A stretch of DNA of 39,936 nt from Euprymna scolopes (Eukaryota; Mollusca; Cephalopoda; Sepiida; Sepiolidae), in NCBI GenBank assembly GCA_024364805.1, contig CM044501.1, forward strand, positions 77,289,128 to 77,329,063, given 5' to 3'. Positions 9,353-19,439 of this stretch are shown in pieces (the stretch's first letter is position 1; each line of letters begins with the position of its first letter). The notes beneath the pieces were generated by a model. That model was not told the DNA's origin. It did not search any database and saw only the letters and a list, made by a program, of their open reading frames with translations. The position numbers were made by a program, and so were the translations under genes.

Positions 9353-9980
9353 TGAAAGTAAACAACCAGAGACCAATCAAAAACAGATTCAACCCATAAA
9401 CCTCCTTAAGGCATGTAACCCACGTTACTAGTCTCACTATGGCTAGGATAGCTAGAAAAATTATTTTCTCTCTCGACGACGGTGGGGGTATATTGTTGAT
9501 AACGAAAGCTAAATCAAGGACCAACAACTGCCTAGTGTCAATGCGAACCATTACCTCTTTGTTATACTCCCAGAGTTGCCAAACTTTGCTGCAAGTAAAG
9601 AAGGTATGCTTAGGCGTTTCTCCTTCATGGTCCTCACAGCGTGAGCATGTCATTTCTGCTTAATTTAGCATAAAGGGACAGTGCATTCCAAACCAGTTAT
9701 CAGATCAGAGAATATTCAGAGTTGTTGAGATAAATCTGGCCTCGCACCCAACTCCACTGAGAGAGGATCTCCTATTTCAATCATCCCAAACACTTTCCAA
9801 GCGAATCTGAAGCAGTACACACCACTAATTCCCGATATAGTTCTTTTTTTTTTTTTTTTAGGCTGTGCTTCTCTAGCATATATCTTCAATGTCCAATCCA
9901 GCAAAGCAAAATGGCTAGCAAAGAAATTAATTAGATCTCCACTTTCCAAAATAAATCCACTAGTTAACAAATATCCATAA
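9339..9980 (-). mobile_element. L1/Tx1-like LINE ORF2 C-terminus (zf-RVT region)
   Basis: Two minus-strand frames, 9970-9716 and 9653-9339, cover the C-terminal end of an ORF2. The first has the run GVYCFRFAWKVFGMIEIGDP. The second begins CSRCEDHEGETPKHTFFTC, a CxxC...H....C zinc-knuckle pattern typical of the zf-RVT domain, then W-rich sequence VWQLWEY. This differs from the LINE-A/B C-terminus (no CxxC). The frame reads straight into the LINE-A-type 3' tail and stops inside it. 5'-truncated; an A run (as T, 9843-9859) interrupts the first frame. Confidence 0.7.
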
Positions 9981-10034
9981 CTGCAAGTTTGAGTTTTTGA
10001 GTTGGTATAATAAAGACTGGAAACTTAAGAATAT

Positions 10035-10210
10035 ATATAAATGGAAAATGCTTCAGACAAGGTATGAAGCCATTTGATGTAAAGAGCTAAAAAAGAAAAA
10101 CTACTTCAAGGTCAAAAACTTGCCAATGAAAAATGTTAAATAGAATAGATTCAGACCCAGAAAACAATAATTCTTCCCTCTTTGTCAGAAACATTGCTTC
10201 TGGAATACTT
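10035..10210 (-). mobile_element. SINE-like repeat (cephalopod core type?), minus copy
   Basis: On the minus strand: CAATGTTTCTGACAAAGAGG, then GAATCTATTC, then GGCAAGTTTTTGACCTTGAA, then CTCTTTACATCAAATGGCTT and CATACCTTGTCTG. The same blocks in the same order occur on the plus strand at 12185-12345 and 28050-28195. The length (~150 bases) and three dispersed copies fit a SINE body. Equating it with the published Ceph-SINE core is a guess. Confidence 0.65.
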
Positions 10211-10494
10211 AAGGACAAAATAAGTATTAACAATAAATGTGAAGAACTGTTTTAGTAGAGCTATATAATGTTGAAACAGTTCTGAAGTTAAGCAATACTG
10301 AACCTGGCCAGTAGTTTGGAAAGTCATTTTCTCTAATATATTTAGATAAAGTATGAACACATCTCAAACACTTCAGCTATAGGTAAAATAGATTTTAAGC
10401 CTTGGTAGAGCAACTAGTTTGGGAGAAGAAAAATTCTGGAATAATAGTATCCTTCTTTAAGCTAACAAAAAAAAATGGAATTTTCAGCCAGTCA

Positions 10495-10625
10495 AATAAG
10501 TTATATTGCCACTGAAGTATAATGGGCTACTTTGATAGAGGGCAGATTTATTAGAGGAAACTATAAGTGAGGAGTTTGGAAGCAAGATGCTTACTTATAT
10601 TCATTCAAGTGTAGGATTTCTCTTT
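10495..10625 (-). mobile_element. LINE-B 3' end fragment (minus, diverged)
   Basis: Read on the minus strand it holds CATCTTGCT, AAACTCC, ATAGT, AGTAGCCC and AGTGGCA in the order and spacing of the LINE-B 3' end at 1605-1690 (CATCTTGCT, GAACTCC, ATAGTATCC, ATAGCCCC, AGTGGCA). Strongly diverged. Confidence 0.5.
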
Positions 10626-11335
10626 GAAATTATTTTTATTATGTTCTGCTTTCTCCTGTTAGACCATATTGAACACTGACATAAGTATTGTTATGACAGT
10701 TTTCTAAGCCTTACTACTTCCGTGCTGGTTCATGAGGAATTGAAAGCCGGGGGTTTGTTTTTAATACTATCACTTGGATGTACAGACCCAACAGTCTCTT
10801 TCTATCATCACAGTTGAGGAACTCTATGTACCCCCCCCCGTATAGTAATTTTTTAGAATATCAGAGGGAGGCTAGCAGGTGCTATACCTTGCCCAAGAGT
10901 GACCTGAAACTATGCAAGGCAGAGACATTCATCTCCCTAAGGTATTATACATACCCGTTTACCTGAAGATATACAACATCTAATACTGGCCAGACTTAAT
11001 ATTATTTAACTTCTTTGATCTAACGAGAACCGGTGTCAACATGATTGTTGCATAACTATTGGTTCACTAAAAACCACTTATTGCGCATAAACCTTTCAAA
11101 GGTTATCCATTGTATCTGGAGAGTAACAATGGCTAATCAAAAGTAGATAAGTAACATTTATAGATATCGTTATAATCTCTCATTTGGCATATACTGGTGC
11201 TTCCGGTGATAAGAAATCATAGTTGTTAACTAAAACCATCTAAAATGCAAGAGTTAAAAGGTGTAGATTATTTGGAAAAGAAATGCAAAGAGTGTATCAA
11301 TTAATTCTGAATAGAGTTCGTTATAAGAACTATCC

Positions 11336-11339
<4 letters not shown>
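10626..11339. other. No gene recognised
   Basis: Moderately AT-rich. The frame at 10778-10966 (62 codons) has no recognisable domain and includes a C10 run. Confidence 0.5.

Positions 11340-11378
<39 letters not shown>
11340..11378. repeat. (GA)n microsatellite
   Basis: About 19 GA units. Confidence 0.97.
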
Positions 11379-11748
11379 ACAGATAAAATTAGATTTATAT
11401 TGCACGTTTTTTATGAAAACTCAGCAGAGGGAACTACCGTTAGTCAATCAATGTAATAAAAGAGGGTCAGAAGGTCACAGATGCACGTTCCGCCCCTTTT
11501 AGCTTCATTCTGTCTGGCCTCTGCACCCAACCCCAGTTGCTCTCACATCTCATACCATGTGCTCGGTTTTGATTAGTATAGGAAGCTAATCTTTTGTTTA
11601 TTGATTCATCGTTAATTTGACTAATTAACCTGCAGCTGGCAGCAGAGTTTCCAGGGTAAAAAATAAAAAAAAATAAAAACTGCAGTCTGTTTTCGCAGAG
11701 TGCAAACAAATTAGATGAAAAGAGAAATATAAATGAACAAGAATGAAG

Positions 11749-11754
<6 letters not shown>
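11379..11754. other. Higher-GC single-copy-looking stretch
   Basis: 11460-11640 has mixed base composition unlike the surrounding repeats and is flanked by GA arrays. No open frame of note beyond GA-repeat artefacts. Confidence 0.35.
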
Positions 11755-11793
<39 letters not shown>

Positions 11794-11850
11794 AAAGAGA
11801 GAGAGAGAAAGAAAGAAAAGAGAAATAAAGAAAGAAAAGAGAGAGAGAGA
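11755..11850. repeat. GA/GAAA-rich array
   Basis: Pure GA (11755-11789) grades into GAAA and GAAAGA units. On the minus strand it reads as long Ser/Leu/Phe repeats, which are artefacts. Confidence 0.95.
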
Positions 11851-12015
11851 CATCTCTTGATAGAAGCTTTGTTTCTAGGGCAATGTCTCTCTACATAGCA
11901 GAGGCGTTTGATAAGATCTGGCACAAACGGTTGCTACACATACTTCTTAGCTATGGAATAACTAACAGAGTCTTCTCAACTATTAAATCCTTTCTCTCTG
12001 ATAGGTCTATTAGGC

Positions 12016-12160
12016 ATAATCGTTAGAATGTTTGGTAATGGGCCAGGAGTTCAATCCTTAGTAGAGTCATACTAAAGACTCATAAAATGGTACTGGATGC
12101 CTCCTTGCTAAACACTCAGCATAAGGTGAAGAATCAAGAATAAGTGGATTAATCTTGAAA
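12016..12160 (+). mobile_element. tRNA-derived SINE inserted in LINE-A
   Basis: A-box-like CGTTAGAATGTTTGG near 12025 and B-box-like GAGTTCAATCC near 12048, followed by ATACTAAAGACTCATAAAAT and GGATGCCTCCTTGCTAAACA then CTCAGC, a body type common in molluscan tRNA SINEs. It lies between the two halves of the LINE. Confidence 0.6.
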
Positions 12161-12179
12161 AAGAACTGGTATCTTCCCC

Positions 12180-12345
12180 TACACTGCAGCAATGTTTCTG
12201 ATAAAGAGGAAAGAATTGTTGCTTTCTGAATCAGAATCTATTCCATCTAACACTTATTGTTGGCAAGTTTTTGCCCATGAAGTGGTACTTTTTAACTCCT
12301 TACATCAAGTGGCTTTATGCCGATTTCCATAAAAGATGCAGCTAA
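12180..12345 (+). mobile_element. SINE-like repeat, plus copy
   Basis: Same block order as 10035-10210: CAATGTTTCTGATAAAGAGG, GAATCTATTCC, TTGGCAAGTTTTTG, CTCCTTACATCAAGTGGCTT. It may be the 3' part of the tRNA-headed SINE just upstream. Confidence 0.65.
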
Positions 12346-12530
12346 TGAAAAGAGAGCCATTGAGTTGCCCTTGACAAGAGTTGACCAGATTACATAGATC
12401 AATAAAAGTAGCTGTTGATGAGCAAAAGTCTAAAGCACATAATATTAACACTGATGTGCCACAAAGATCTATTCAGGGTTCAACCCTTTTGCCGATTTTC
12501 ATTGAAAATTACAAACAAACAAAAAATTGA

Positions 12531-12960
12531 TAACTTAGGAGGACAAGTTCATAACAATTTGTTGACATCAAATTTTAAAACAATCAGACTTTCAGGGAAT
12601 GAGTTGTGTGATGTGTTCCACATATGGAAAGTTCTTGGAAAGAAACTGTTTATGGAACTGTTTTGTGTTAGGCACGCAAAAGAAAAGAAAACGCTTTGCC
12701 GTTGTAGTAGGAAGATGAATTCTTGTTGCGACTGTCTTGAAGGAAGGACCAAAGATTGAAAGTCAGTTGACCATTTTTCATGGAAATAACAATAGAGTGG
12801 AGCAAAATCTCTAAAGTGAGAAAAGGGTCCGTAGAGAGAAAAAAAAAAAAGAAATTATCTTCCACTAGATTGTGAAATTGATTTTGCAGTCTGTCAATGC
12901 AAGAGTGCTGAGTGACACGTCACCAGATATAATAGCAATACTTTAAGATATCTTTAGACA
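12531..12960 (-). mobile_element. LINE-A C-terminal fragment (minus)
   Basis: The minus-strand frame 12752-12549 holds SINSFFPRTFHMWNTSHNSF and VLKFDVNKLL, the LINE-A ORF2 end. 12900-12848 reads RLQNQFHNLV, matching RVQNRLPGLV of the best copy. The 3' tail is absent, so the 3' end was lost or the piece was cut when the neighbouring plus-strand LINE piece was joined at ~12530. Confidence 0.7.
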
Positions 12961-12964
12961 TATC

Positions 12965-13720
12965 TGATTTATATTTTTAACTAAGCTGTCATCACTTATC
13001 AAGGCCCAAAAGCCACTCAATGATAATGGTTAAATGAGTGTCAGTTAAGTTTTGAGACAACATTGTAAAAATTGGTAATGAAGGTGGTGATTGACCAGAA
13101 TTTAATTATTTAAGGGGATGGCTCAACAAAAATTTATTTACATTGGACTTCAATCATGTTGTAGTCAGCCGAGAAGCAGCAATGCAGTATTGTGTTTCAT
13201 AGACAGGTAGTTCTAGGAAAGAAACTTTGTTCATGGAAGTTTAGTTTTAGGTAGAGGGGAAACTATTGACAGCAGTTTTTGATAGACAAATTTTTGTTGT
13301 GAATGTTTAATATGGGGGGGGGCATAGACTGAAGCTTAGCCAAGCACTTGTCATTTGAAAAAATATAGAGTAGAGAGAAACTAAGAACATCTCTTCTGTA
13401 AAAAAGAGATACTAGGAAAGAGAAAAAAAGCATCACTTTTTTTTAAATATGCACAAGATTACATTATGAGTCTGGTACTTATAGAGCAGTTATTTTCCAG
13501 CAACATTAGCAACCGATTTGATGTAAGTCTTCTATAGGAAATATGAATTGAAAGTAAGATTTTTAGGAACTCATCAAAACAAGGAGCTTCCTCAAAGAAA
13601 GAACCATTGATAGCAAAATAAGGATCTGAGTATTGCTTGTGGAAGGTGAAAAGCTCAATTATAAACATGTGAAAAGTAACGATCGGAAGGGAGACAATCA
13701 GCAAGACTTTGATTACCAGT
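12965..13720 (-). mobile_element. LINE-A 3' end (minus), second tandem copy
   Basis: Starts with the tail on the minus strand (TTGATAAGTGATGACAG at 12996-12980, CATTGAGTGGCTTTTGGG), then the C-terminal coding remnants (TTGTTCATGGAAG region ~13226 is FHEQ), up to EEAPCFDEFLK in the frame 13704-13459 (APCFDKLLG in other copies). Together with 12531-12960 it makes two LINE-A pieces in the same orientation. Confidence 0.75.
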
Positions 13721-14160
13721 GCTTTTCAAAGTGCTGCCACAGACAAGATGGCAACAAATGATCTCAGAATATGATTTGAAAGATGATTAAAAAATAAAAA
13801 AAATAATTTGCATAGGTTTCAAATATGGAAAAAAAAACTAACAAATCCATGTTTTTTTTTTCTATTTACTATCTAAATTACTAAATACAGAATTTTTTCC
13901 CACAATCTATCCTAACCGTTACCATTAAAACGGTTTATGCTTATTAAACTCTATGTTACAAGATAGCACTTGAAATACCATATATTTTGAGTAATCTGAA
14001 AACCTTATAAACAGCTTGAAGTATTCTTAATTGACATACTTTTTAAATAGTTTTTCTAATAAATCAATCAATATTCTTAAAAATTTGTACTGTCAGATTT
14101 TCTTACATATACATAATTTGTTGATAGTAAAACGTCTGGTGTCGCTGAGCTTCCAAAACA
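13721..14160. other. No gene recognised
   Basis: CAGTGCTTTTCAAAGTG at 13717 resembles a hAT end but no partner end was found. The rest is plain AT-rich DNA. Confidence 0.4.
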
Positions 14161-14163
14161 GAT

Positions 14164-14244
14164 ACAGTAGAACCAACTAACGTAATGTACTTGCAATAAC
14201 CCTTATCCCTGAGTGGCTTCCGGGCCTTGATAAGTGGTGATCAC

Positions 14245-14281
<37 letters not shown>

Positions 14282-14462
14282 CGGGATACGATATTAAAAA
14301 ATTAGTAACTAAATACAGTAGAGTATATAATACACATGTATATAATCAAATAACATGATAAATAACACAATGTAACCAGGTGCTGTAAAAAGGTCATATT
14401 TCACATTGTACCCTTAAAAAAAAAAAAAAATCTTAGGGTCGTCGTATCCCGGGGTTCTACAC
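14164..14462. mobile_element. pogo/Tigger-like MITE, LINE tail inserted in left TIR
   Basis: The left end CAGTAGAACC (14166-14175, preceded by TA) continues after an insertion as CCGGGATACGA (14281-14291). The right end is TCGTATCCCGGGGTTCTAC (14442-14460). Joined across the insertion these form ~20-bp inverted repeats with a CAGTnGAACC start like pogo/Tigger elements that duplicate TA. No transposase inside. The right outer bases (ACTA in place of TGTA) have drifted. Confidence 0.6.
14176..14279 (+). mobile_element. LINE-A 3' tail, severely 5'-truncated, young
   Basis: The ~80 bases from CTAACGTAATGTACTTGC to TGATCACTGTGT differ from the tail at 27210-27288 at only about two positions, followed by a ~29-base A tail. 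It sits within the left TIR of the MITE at 14164. Confidence 0.9.
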
Positions 14463-14464
14463 TA

Positions 14465-14885
14465 CTACACTTTGATTTATATATTTGAACAAAATATAAA
14501 TTACAAGTTGCACAAATAAGGCACAAGGCTAATCAAAAGTGTATGAAAAATGGGTGTGATTGGTCATCGTTGGTCACAAATACTTAAAATTGTCTATTCT
14601 AATCTTAACTAAAAATATCTCAGTCACCACAATACCACATTCACTTCAGGGGCTGTCCTACTTAAGTTAAACCCACATTTTAAAAGTTTTTATTGAATCA
14701 TAAATATATGCACAGATTTCATTTCATTGGCAAGGGAGTGGGGAATAAATAAAAAAAACAACAAAAATTGGTTAGTAAGACCCTCTTAACCCTATTTAAA
14801 TAATAGATCGGCAATTGTTTTCCGTTTGTCGAAAAAAAAAACCCAGGTCAATCTCTAAGTGGGAGTGGGATGTAAGTGTGAGAGA
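14465..14885 (-). repeat. U2-linked repeat, copy 3
   Basis: Minus-strand ATCAAAGTGTAGTAGTG (14482-14466) keeps the U2 GUGUAGUA block; then, moving away, the AATGTGGTATTGTGGTGAC block near 14636-14622 and CACTTAGAGATTG near 14860 match copy 2. The pogo-like MITE truncates the U2 segment at 14462. Confidence 0.6.
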
Positions 14886-15077
14886 AAAAGAAATAGGGAG
14901 GGGAGTGGGTGGAGTCCTTTCAAGATGAGTACCAATGAGATAGAAAGACCAGGGGCAAAGAACAATGAAAATGGGGAGTGGGAATCTTGGATGCTTTCTA
15001 TTGCCAGGTAGGGGGACAACCATTCACTCCACTAGTTAAGAGGTTACTATGGTCTTAGTAAAAAGATCAAGAAACTG

Positions 15078-15112
<35 letters not shown>

Positions 15113-15618
15113 ACTAAGCATTTTGAAATTAATGAAAAATGACAAAATTAATTTAACCTATTATTGTATTATCTTTTGATTAGGATGGGTAGTGTAGTAT
15201 TGATTCAGTTATTATAAGACTGTCCTATCAGAAATGACTATTTATTATAAGGGGTGGAACAAATCCCCCCTCCTTTGGGAGTAATGTATCTATTTTGCTG
15301 TCATGAAACCATCTACCTAGAGATTATCTATTTTTATGAGGTGGGGGGGGGTATTATCTATTTTGTTATTATGATATTCTCCCAGGCATTAACTCCTTCT
15401 TTTGAGGGGTAGTATTCGTTATATCATATCTTCCCAGATTAGCAAAAAATATGCAATCGGAGTCTATAAATAAAATTAAACCTAGATGACTGCCTCCACT
15501 TTTTGGCATAAATAGTTATATAATTATAATTGGGGGAGGGAGGAGTAATATAGAAATAATTTAGTCAAAGTTTAGTATTTAAAGATTCATATTTCTCTAT
15601 TTTAGCTTAGGTAACAAT

Positions 15619-15621
<3 letters not shown>
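14886..15621. other. No gene recognised; A30 run at 15080
   Basis: Holds a ~30-base A run (15080-15110) and a G9 run at 15342-15350. No recognisable coding or repeat boundary. Confidence 0.5.

Positions 15622-15678
<57 letters not shown>
15622..15678. repeat. (GA)n microsatellite
   Basis: About 28 GA units. Confidence 0.98.
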
Positions 15679-15685
<7 letters not shown>

Positions 15686-16190
15686 CAAATAAATAATAAT
15701 AATGCAAAGCCGTTATCTTTAGGAAACACTTCTTAGTCATATCAGGAAAAAACAAGTGCGGACGGTGAAAGCTGAAAGCGGGACTTGGCTCGAAAGAGTC
15801 ATGTCCTTGGAGATCTTTGTTGTCCAAAATTGGTCATCGGGTAAATTAGGTTAAGTGAACAGAAGTGTCGCTACTGTGTTTCGCTTTTGAAGTTTGATGA
15901 AAGACTGAGGACTAACCCCTCCCAAGATTAAGAAACTAAAGCAGTGCAGCAAAATATAGCAACCAAACGATTGTGCTATAGAAAAGAAAAAAAAAAATGA
16001 TCAATTAATATAAAAAAACAAGTCATGCTAAGTGTATCAAAGTAATCCCGTAAGAATTGAAAAGTATATTTAAAAACAAAACGAAAAAAAAAAGAAAGAT
16101 GGACAGTCAAAAATGAGAAATATCGATTTAAAATAATGTTAAAGTGGACTACAAGTGATAGGTTGTCTTTGTTTTGTTATTTTTGTTCTG
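15679..16190. other. No gene recognised
   Basis: 15720-15900 is less AT-rich than average but has no supported reading frame. Confidence 0.45.
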
Positions 16191-16194
16191 ATGA

Positions 16195-16335
16195 TTCACC
16201 ATTTATCATCAAGGCTCAAAAGCCACTTGAGGATTAGTGTTAGTAAGATTTTGCATTGAATGTAGTACAATACTATAAGATTGGAAACAATTAGTAAAAC
16301 ATGCAGGATTTGATTATTTAACCTTTTACCGCCAG
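16195..16335 (-). mobile_element. LINE-A 3' end fragment (minus)
   Basis: Minus-strand tail TGGCTTTTGAGCCTTGATG at 16230-16212 with the adjoining untranslated part to the equivalent of TTAAATAATC at ~16320. Confidence 0.7.
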
Positions 16336-16589
16336 AAATTTTTTATGCAATAAATAAATTTTTTAATCATGAATTTATGTTCTTCTTGATTCAAGGAAAG
16401 GAGATAAAGGAAAATAAAAATCACCAAAATGTTGAACCATGCATTGACCTGTACTTTAAAGATCAGTTGGACTGACAAGCCATAAGAATAAAAAATATTC
16501 CCTATGCAGGTATTTTTTTGAAAGGCGACTTGAAAGTACAATTTGGAGGTAAAGACAGTTCAACAAGTATTATATCATTCAAGTGCTTC

Positions 16590-16795
16590 CCTATTTATTA
16601 CAAGTTATTTTCAAGTCCAATGTAAACAAATATTTGTTGAACCATCCTCTTAAATAATCAAATCCTACCCTTTTACCTATCATTTCTGATCATCTCACAG
16701 TGTTGTTAATCATCCAGCTGAAAATCCCATTAATCCTTACCATCGAGTGGCTTTTGGTCTTGGTAAGTAGTGACTATTCATATTAAAAACAAACT
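16590..16795 (+). mobile_element. LINE-A 3' end (plus)
   Basis: VIFKSNVNKYLLNHPLK is readable from ~16602, then AATCAAATCCTACC and the tail TTAATCCTTACCATCGAGTG, TCTTGGTAAGTAGTGACTA. Confidence 0.75.
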
Positions 16796-16877
16796 GCATA
16801 AAATAAAGAATATTTGCTCCTTATTTATTTTTTCCTTTTCATAATTTGGTATTTTAAATAGTATGGCGCATCTGGAA

Positions 16878-16878
<1 letters not shown>

Positions 16879-16936
<58 letters not shown>
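16879..16936. repeat. (GT)n microsatellite
   Basis: About 29 GT units; reads as a THTHTH peptide on the other strand. Confidence 0.98.
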
Positions 16937-16939
<3 letters not shown>

Positions 16940-16989
16940 CACATTGAACATTACTGGGATAAGGTAAGGTATAATAAAAAATAAAATTC

Positions 16990-17400
16990 TCAAACATTAC
17001 TGGGGATGATTTCTTACAATCCTGTTCTAATAGAAGAGACGGTATTAGTTTCTCTCTATTATTACTTTCATAGTAGATGTTTGACTCAACACCAATCTTT
17101 GGTTTCCCCCTTCCAGAACATTCACAGCAAGAACTCGCTTTGCTATCACAATGAAAAATAAGTTTCCTTTCTTCTTTTGTATGCCTAACATCAAATGAAA
17201 TAGTTTCTTCACAAGAGCTTCCCATCTGTGAAATGTATAGCAAAACTGCTTCTTTGCACACTTTAGTTGCCTTCAAATCTAATGTCAACAGATTCGTATC
17301 AAAGACCATCCCATCAAGTAACTATATTTAGTTCATTCCATTAATTATCTTCCTCACCTTTCAGCTAGCAATCGTTTTTACTCTTGGATATCTGTAACCT

Positions 17401-17433
<33 letters not shown>

Positions 17434-17565
17434 TATACATACATACATACATACATACATACATACATACATACATAACACAATCGTTTGGTTGCTATAT
17501 CGTTCCATCTTATTAACTCAAGTGGTCTTTGGCCTTGATAAATTAGCGACCCTTCAGTAAAAAAA
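16990..17565 (+). mobile_element. LINE-A 3' end interrupted by two microsatellites
   Basis: AGAAGAGACG near 17033 matches the HRRDVA codons of LINE-A. CCAATCTTTGGTTTCCCCC (17091-17109) matches the LQSLVPP codons. VAFKSNVNRF follows near 17270, then the tail TCAAGTGGTCTTTGGCCTTG (~17517) and an A-rich end. A (TA)n run (17402-17431) and (ATAC)n run (17436-17477) have expanded inside the 3' part. Confidence 0.75.
17402..17477. repeat. (TA)n then (ATAC)n microsatellites
   Basis: About 14 TA units, then about 10 ATAC units. Confidence 0.97.
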
Positions 17566-17669
17566 CAAAAAAGAAACCTACTCAATAGGTATGAAAGTAT
17601 TTCTTGTAACATTATCTGGGCTGATGCACACACCACCACTAATTTCCTAAGGTCCAAGAAAGAGCCTCC

Positions 17670-18083
17670 TAGCTTCCTCACTATCTATCAAACTCCAACC
17701 TCTATCCCATCGCCACAATATTGCATCCCTGTGCTTGTTTTACAAGTACTTTAATGGAATTGCCGTAATGAACTCATAGCACTTGTGAACCTCAACATAC
17801 ATACCACTCGACTAACCCGAAAAGCAGCAAAATCTAACCCTATGCTGTTGAGGTCCTAGACGCTGGAAAGCTTTCTACTCTAATAGTTTCTTCCCTTAGA
17901 TTCCTATACTACGGAATTCTCTCTGTTTTGTGCTTCCTTGACTATACTAACTTGCAGAAATTTACATGTAATATGAACAGCATCTTGCTGCTCATCTTTT
18001 CAAAGTCCCCTGTTACATACAATCCCAAATAGTAGCCCCAAAATTTCCAAATGGCAATATGCCTTGCTTGGGGTGAAAAATAG
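17670..18083 (+). mobile_element. LINE-B 3' end (plus)
   Basis: CTATCAAACTCCAACCTCTA then TCCCATCGCC (17683-17712) matches the LINE-B copy at 1312. It continues through the equivalents of RKAFYSNSFFP and MQKFTCNMNS to the tail TGCCTTGCTTGGGGTGAAAA (18060-18079). Frame changes and in-frame stops throughout. Confidence 0.8.
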
Positions 18084-18581
18084 TAAGTAAATATATATAC
18101 ACAGACACACACACACTAGCAGGCATAGTTATGCAGTCATAAAATATACTTAAATATGATATTTTAATTATGCAGATTTTGTATTTATTATTCTAGAATC
18201 AATACTCTATTATTATATCGTATCCAATATGTAGTAGTGATTTACAAAAAAAAAAAAAATGACTTTAGTGACATCAGTTAGAATCAAAACCATGTAGCGC
18301 TCCAGTCTTACACATTATTGATTGAGTTATCATCAGATGGATAAGAAAACATTTAAAAAAAACGATTTTAATGCATAAATGTATATTTGTGCATGTGCAC
18401 AAATGCACATAAGTGCAAAGTTCCAATTTTATTTTTCAATTTTGACTCTTTAGCAGCTATTTTACCAGCTAAAGACCAAATCAAATTTGTTCCACAGGTC
18501 CAAATCTCTTCTATGTCAACTTTTAAGTCTTTAAACCAAGAACTGAAAGAGGAGTTTGGTTTCAGATGGAAAAACGAGGTC

Positions 18582-18585
<4 letters not shown>
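18084..18585. other. No gene recognised
   Basis: A frame at 18387-18583 (65 codons before the TA run) has no domain I recognise. 18290-18345 is weakly similar to the hammerhead-like repeats but lacks the GAAA half. Confidence 0.45.

Positions 18586-18617
<32 letters not shown>
18586..18617. repeat. (TA)n microsatellite at Helitron 3' end
   Basis: About 16 TA units abutting the Helitron terminus. Confidence 0.95.
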
Positions 18618-18618
<1 letters not shown>

Positions 18619-19435
18619 TAGCAAAAGTACCCGTCGTTGCTTGGGTTCAAAAACAGCCTACAGAAAATGGACTCTGATTTATGAAAGTACTGCCCATGTG
18701 TTTGGAGGTGTGTGTGGTTTTGGGTAAATCAAAACTCCGGGGGGTGAGGTTAAAAATAAAAAAATAAGAAGTTTTGGTAGGTGAGTATGAGGATCGAACC
18801 CGAACCCTTGAGGCAAAGTTGGAAATTAAAGTGTGAAAAAAAATCGCGCAACGTTGACCACTGAGCCACTGCGACATACTAACGGAGACGTTTGAATTTA
18901 AGTAATAAAAACAGAATTGACACGTGGGCGCAATAAAAGTTAACTCTACTGCTTCTATTTGACCTCATTAATGAGGTCCAATAGAAGGAGCAAACTTTTG
19001 CTGCGGGGGCAGCTTTCGGGTTTGTTTACCCAACTTTGACTGATGTTGGGGGGGAGGGAAACCAGTTTCCCATTGTCCAGATGGAATAGCAATTGTCTGA
19101 TATATGGAGTTTGGCCCCACATTGATCAAAGCTGATTGCTTCTGGACGTTTCCCAGTGTGATTGCCGGGAACACACCTTAGCTTTGAATTAGTTTCGCTT
19201 TTTATACGAAAAAGCTGAACGAACACAAGACGGGCTGAAATAGCAATAATTTTGTAAAAATCGACGTAAATAAATCCAGACGCTACACGCGTTCCCAAAT
19301 CCTAGATATTATTATCTAGGGGGTATATAAACAGTTCTAAGTGATCGTAACCCCCCCCAGAGCGTGTGCGAAAAAAGCCTTTGCGAGACATACACGAAAT
19401 GGTCACACACATTTTGCCTTTTATATATATATAGA
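18618..19435 (-). mobile_element. Non-autonomous Helitron (minus)
   Basis: On the minus strand it starts TCTATATATATAAAAGGC (from 19435) and ends with an imperfect ACCCAAGCAACGACGGGTAC hairpin region (18650-18629) and CTAG|T at 18621-18617. TC...hairpin...CTRR inserted between A and T is the Helitron signature. No Rep/helicase is encoded. It carries a tRNA-like block at 18791-18876 and sits in TA-rich DNA. Confidence 0.75.
18791..18876 (-). pseudogene. tRNA-like block inside Helitron
   Basis: Minus strand: A-box-like GTGGCTCAGTGGTCAACG (18869-18852) and B-box GGGTTCGATCC (18801-18791), about 60 bases apart, longer than a tRNA without intron. The same block recurs in the Helitron at 36971-37062. 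No cloverleaf could be drawn. Confidence 0.6.
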
Positions 19436-19439
19436 TGAT

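Larger units (their letters stand above)
11875..12530 (+). mobile_element. LINE-A RT fragment split by a SINE insertion
   Basis: AEAFDKIWHKRLLHILLSYG (from ~11897) is reverse transcriptase motif A; the aspartate codon is at 11910-11912. It continues to IKSFLSDRSI (to ~12018), is interrupted, and resumes at ~12396 with RSIKVAVDEQKSKAHNINTD and a decayed QGS motif B near 12460-12485. The repeated R-S-I at both junctions is the expected position of a target duplication. 5'- and 3'-truncated. Confidence 0.75.

Noticed and set aside
11467-11924. 128- and 99-codon minus-strand frames rich in Ser, Leu and Phe
   Set aside because: They consist of the GA array at 11755-11850; no other domain.
13717-13760. 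CAGTGCTTTTCAAAGTGCTGCC as a hAT left end
   Set aside because: No matching right end or 8-bp duplication was found.
16778-17309. Minus-strand frames with His-Thr repeats, up to 151 codons
   Set aside because: GT microsatellite plus the antisense of a LINE-A 3' end.
17436-17477. Regular short repeats resembling a CRISPR array
   Set aside because: Tetranucleotide microsatellite without spacers, in an animal genome.
18290-18350. Sequence resembling the hammerhead-like foldback on the minus strand
   Set aside because: Only the CTGATGA half is present; no GAAA half or stems.
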